The notes under the pieces: model-generated
The model's input: the letters and a program-made list of their open reading frames with translations, nothing else
The model's database searches: none
What the model was told of the DNA's origin: nothing
NCBI RefSeq assembly: GCF_002776525.5
Contig: NC_045441.1
Span: forward strand, 110,017,440-110,081,439
From: Piliocolobus tephrosceles
Taxonomy: Eukaryota; Chordata; Mammalia; Primates; Cercopithecidae
Direction: 5' to 3'
Length of the DNA: 64,000 nt
Position numbers and translations under genes: made by a program
Shown: positions 60,101 through 64,000 of the stretch, one piece after another
Layout: the number at the start of each line of letters is the position of its first letter
Position numbering within the stretch: position 1 is the stretch's first letter

Positions 60101-60789
60101 TTGAATATCTAAATTTTAATTGAATGCTGAGGGAATGATTATTCAGAGTAGGGCTGGGTTAACTGAAAAATATGTACTGCAGATACGTTTGTATTTATGG
60201 CCAGATAGAGGACATGAATCTGAATCTGCAGAATTATGTGGCTTAACATTTTTCTCTCTTCAGTTTTCACTGTATCCTCCATGTTGATTCAATTTAAAAA
60301 ATATACTTATTTTACTTCAATTCAACAATGCTGTGCCAGTACAAACCCATACATTCTATTATTTTTGTTTTGTTTTTGTATCTCTTCACCCTGTTACTTC
60401 TTTTCTTATAAAATTGGTATTTGAAATTTATTGAAATATTTTGGAAGAGTGACATGCCATTTTTGGTACTTTGTACCTCTGCACCCTTGGGAAAGTGACC
60501 CTGGCTTCACATTTCATAACTGCCTTGTGACCATGGCCCTCCAGTGGTTGCCAGATGGTTGAAGAACATTAACCCATCTGGCTCAATTTTGTGACCATGG
60601 ATTGAATCCTCTACATAACTGCAGTGTGCAGACCACATATCCATTCCAAGATTGTAGTCAGGATATGAACTTTATAAGAATAAAGCTTCTTCCCTTCTGA
60701 TTTGGGCCTGGTATGTGGTACTACTAGAACCACACCACCTACTCTTGGTGCTAACAATTTGTGGCACCAAGTTGTTCAAGTTTCACCCA

Positions 60790-61085
60790 TTAAAGAAATT
60801 CTCCAACTTTGCCTTCTCCTCAGGTAACTACCTCATTCTCTTTTTTTCTTTCATAGCTAATATTCTCTGCTCTCCTGGTCTCTCTACTTCTCTTTCATTT
60901 GTATCTCAGCTCCTGAAGTATGGTTTCCACCATGTTCCTAAAACTACATTGCCCAGGGTCACTAGAGACCTCTTATGAAATATAATGATACCTTTCTACA
61001 TAACTTCAGTGTGGACCACTTTTTCACATTGAACCCATTTTGTTGGTTTATGCACACACCCCTTCCTTGGCTTTCCCATCTGATC
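60790..61085 (+). repeat. L2 LINE fragment (reverse-transcriptase region)
   Basis: tatggtttccaccatgttcc then aaaactacattgcccagggtcactagagacc follows the L2 ORF2 block containing accaatgacctcc; tccttggctttcc follows in the proper order. Strongly decayed. Confidence 0.6.
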
Positions 61086-61340
61086 CATTTCTCCTTTGAT
61101 GGAGAAGGTGAGTCTGCTCCATATTTAGCTTCTTACTCTGAGTAACCAAATGTTATGGATGGGAGGTTAGCTCTGTTTGTGAGAGAAAGGTGGAGAAGAG
61201 TGTGAGGAGGTAAATAGATGGGAAAAGGTAATTAGGCTTTATAGAAAGGCTCTCATTAGCGAGCTTCTGGGGGATGCCAAGATCCATGCTCAGAGATTGC
61301 CAAGCTTGTCTTCAAATCTCAGCTGTATATTACTCCTTTA

Positions 61341-61640
61341 TGTTTTTTGTTTATTTGTGTTGTTTGTTTTTGAGATAGTCTCGCCCTGTTGCCCAAGCTG
61401 GAGTGTAGTGGTGTGATCTCAGCTCACTGCAACCTCCACCTCCTGGGTTCAAGCAAATCTCCTCCCTCAGCCTCCCAAGTAGCTGGGACTACAGGCATGC
61501 ACCACCATGCCCGGCTAATTTTTGTAGACAGGGTTTTACTTTGTTGGCCAGGCTGATCTTGAACTCCTGACCTCAAGTGATCTGCCCCCCCTTGGCCTCT
61601 CAAAGTGTTGGGATTAGTGGCGTGAGCCACTGCCCTAGCC
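61341..61640 (-). repeat. AluS in intron 2
   Basis: Reverse Alu with a T/G-rich tail and a small deletion in the A-rich linker region (taatttttgtagacaggg). Exact duplication tactccttta at 61,331-61,340 and 61,641-61,650. Confidence 0.94.
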
Positions 61641-62602
61641 TACTCCTTTAGAGTGATTTAGAGCTAAGTTTATTTATGGTAACTTGATAGTAATGGGAAT
61701 AACCATTGATGAAATGTAAAGCCTTTATCTAATTGTTTATCTAGTTCTTGCTTGTGGTTCATGAAATTTTTCATCTCTGTACAGTTTGAAAATTAAGATG
61801 ATAATTTTTACAGATATTTTATTCCTTTGTGAAGAGAAAAAAAGGCTTTTATTAACAGAAGTCAGTGGCAATAACTTAATAAATACAATCAACTGGTGTT
61901 CATATAATATTTAAAAGAAAACAAAGTTTGCTAGATTTCAGCCAGTTTTCAGACTATTTAATGTCTATTCTTACGGTAATAGAAAATATATAATTTGATC
62001 GTGTTCTCATTATTCAAAGACTTTTACTCTAATAAATGACTTTAGTAGTTGAAAATGAAGTTTAATGATATTTTATGCCTCTACTTTTAAAAACAAAGTC
62101 TAACAGATTTTTCTCATGTTAAATCACAGAAAAAGCTACCTGACATTTTAACTTGTTTTTGATTTGTCAGTGAAATCTTGTAAAATCTGCCACAGTTCTA
62201 AACAGATAAAGATCAAGTTGTAAGGGAAAAATGTAGAATATTTATGTGTTTATTTTTTCTCCCTTGTTCTAAGCACAGCAATGGCTATTTGTAAAAGCCT
62301 TACTTTATTTGTCCACCCTTTTCATTGTTCTTTAGAAGCCCAACACTTTTCTTTAACACATACAATGTGGCCTTTTCATGAAATCAATTCCCTGCACAGT
62401 GATACAAGGCAGAGCATTGAATTCTGCCAAATATCTGGCTGAGTGTTTGGTGCTGGTGGGTCTCCATGAGGTTTTGTCTCTATAAATCCTTGGGTTAATC
62501 TCCTTGGATATACTTGTGTGAATCAAACTATGTTAAGGGAAACAGGACAACTGAAATATTTGCACATGCAACTTATTGGTCCCACCTTTTACTCTTTTGC
62601 AG

Positions 62603-62711
62603 AGAATGGGATAGAGAGCTGGCTTCAAAGAAAAATCCCAAACTCATTAATGCCCTTCGGCGATGCTTTTTCTGGAGATTTATGTTCTATGGAATCTTGT
62701 TATATTTAGGG
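62603..62711 (+). CDS. CFTR: CFTR exon 3 (codon 55 third base to codon 91)
   Basis: The 109-base exon follows the acceptor tcttttgcag (AG at 62,601-62,602) and ends with GGG, codon 91, before GTAAGG. It completes R55 and encodes E56 to G91. W57, E60, P67, R74, R75 and G85 are all present as in human CFTR. The segment covers the end of the lasso motif, the elbow helix and the start of transmembrane helix 1 (from about residue 80, an aromatic and aliphatic run). One difference from human is F87L (TTG). The exon ends on a codon boundary, so exon 4 should start with codon 92, outside the window. Confidence 0.98.
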
Positions 62712-64000
62712 GTAAGGATCTCATTTGTACATTCATTATGTATCATATAACTATATTCATTTTTGTGATTATTAAAAGACTAGGAAATCTGGTTAATAAG
62801 TGTAAAAATATAAAGGATGAATCCAACTCTAAACACTAAGGAAGCACCTAATACTCTAGTGAGGATGAGTAAAAATCCTTTGGAACTAAAATGTCCTGGA
62901 ACACAGGTGGCAATTTACACTCTCAATGGTCTCAGCAAAATAAATTGGTTGCTTAAAAATTATTTTCTGTTACAATTCCAAATCACATTATCTTACTGGT
63001 ACATGAGGTTACTGGTGCCTTTGTTTTGCTGTATTCAACAGGAGAATGTCAGGAGACAATGTCAGCAGAATTAGGTCAAATGCAGCTAATTATATATATG
63101 ATTGTAATATTTTGAAGTCATATCTGCATGCTGAATTGTTTCAAAGAAAAATACTAAAAATTTAAAGTATAGCAGCAAATTTCTCTTGCAATTTATTTTC
63201 TTAATATCTTACATCTGATCAGTGTGAAGAGTTGCACACCTGAAAATCCAGGCTTTGCGGTGTTTAAGTGCCTTGTATGTTCCCCAGCTGCTATCCAATG
63301 TGACTCTGATTTATTATTTTCTACATCATGAAAGCATTATTTGAATCCTTGGTTGTAACCTATAAAAGGTGACAGGTTCAAGACTTGTTTAATCTTCTTG
63401 TTAAGGCTGTGTACAATATTTGCTTTGGGGTATTTACTTACCATATGAATTGCTTTGTGTTTATATTGGTCTTTATGCCTCAGGGAGTTAAGCAGTGCTA
63501 CAGTGTCTCCCAAAGAAATGCCATTTGTGTTACATTGCTTAAAAAGTTTCAGTTCATATACCTCCATGAAAAATGCACTTAAAACTTATCTTAACAAAAA
63601 TAACTACACTTAGGTCCAGAATGTTCTCTAATGCTCTTGATAATTTCCTAGAATAAATTTTTCTGACTTTTGAAATAATAGATCCATAATATATATTCTT
63701 ATGGAAATCTGAAATCATGTGGGAAATTGGGGATAAAAAGTATTTTATTAGCAAATTTAAATGAGGTAGATGGAGAATTAAATGTCTTTTAAGTTACCTT
63801 TGAGATGATTTTTCTCAATCACAGCACCACCCAGAGCTTTGAGAAACAATTTTATTCACAGCTTCTGATTCTATTTGATGTAATTTTTAGAAAATAAGTT
63901 TTGCTGGTTGCTTTGAATCAGGGTATGGAGTATAGTTCACTCTGATCCTATCATATAAATCATGTAAGTATTTAACATTTTTAATAAATGATTGTTGGAT
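62712..64000 (+). other. CFTR: CFTR intron 3 (start only)
   Basis: The donor GTAAGG follows G91. The remaining 1.3 kb to the window end is AT-rich and shows no repeat or coding signal that I recognise; the open frames of 60-85 codons here have no family resemblance. Confidence 0.93.

Larger units (their letters stand above)
57960..62602 (+). other. CFTR: CFTR intron 2 (4.6 kb)
   Basis: The donor reads GTATAT after ...GAAAG, and the acceptor is preceded by a strong pyrimidine tract (accttttactcttttgcag). As I remember it the human donor is GTATGT, so the +5 base differs here. The intron holds three Alus, a MIR, L2 pieces and one unassigned old repeat. From 61,651 to 62,602 nothing beyond AT-rich intronic sequence is visible. 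Confidence 0.95.
35527..64000 (+). other. CFTR: CFTR gene, 5' portion (exons 1-3 and introns)
   Basis: CFTR is an ABC-family (ABCC7) chloride and bicarbonate channel of epithelial apical membranes, gated by ATP and PKA phosphorylation. Three exons are visible with coding lengths of 53, 111 and 109 bases, the same as human exons 1-3. All have GT/AG splice sites and they join in frame to encode residues 1-91. The remaining exons lie beyond the window. Intron sizes (22.1 kb, 4.6 kb, over 1.3 kb) resemble the human gene. Coding differences from human exclude the human reference and suggest another simian primate. Identification rests on recognising the coding sequence and is very secure. Confidence 0.98.

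Overview
This is primate nuclear DNA, without prokaryotic gene organisation. It is packed with Alu, MIR, L1 and L2 repeats and carries one recognisable gene, the 5' part of CFTR on the + strand. Exon 1 coding sequence matches human CFTR as I remember it. Exons 2 and 3 differ from the human reference at a few residues (L34S, V43A, N48Y, F87L), so the source is probably a non-human simian. An AluY-like insertion in intron 1 points to a catarrhine, most likely an Old World monkey. The species call is inference from memory, not a database match.

Layout. Positions 1-35,000 are the intergenic 5' flank of CFTR. The flank holds ancient L2 and MIR relics, a nearly full-length but dead L1 (about 4,409-11,025), several L1M fragments, two L1PA-type insertions with 5' inversions (16,965-18,874 and 21,332-21,846) and many Alus. 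A perfect CTCF-type core at 14,672-14,685 lies 20.98 kb upstream of the CFTR ATG. That fits the -20.9 kb insulator described at human CFTR. The TATA-less CpG-island promoter covers about 35,020-35,526, and exon 1 (about 35,527-35,712) carries a CRE-like element in its 5' end.

Intron 1 (35,713-57,848) contains an AluY, MIRs, an MLT1 solo LTR, a DNA-transposon relic and an L1M/Alu nest. Exon 2 (57,849-57,959), intron 2 (4.6 kb) and exon 3 (62,603-62,711) follow, and the window ends 1.3 kb into intron 3. Together the exons encode residues 1-91 of a protein of about 1,480 residues: the N-terminal lasso motif and the start of the first transmembrane helix.

I saw no tRNA, rRNA, CRISPR array, bacterial or phage gene, and no second protein-coding gene. 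All other open frames are short chance frames or L1/Alu translations. I do not see a new biological system here. The points most worth following are regulatory: the CTCF site, a changed inverted CCAAT box, a 5'UTR uORF, a +5 change at the exon 2 donor and paired STAT6-like palindromes. Several retrotransposition products also have unusual structure.
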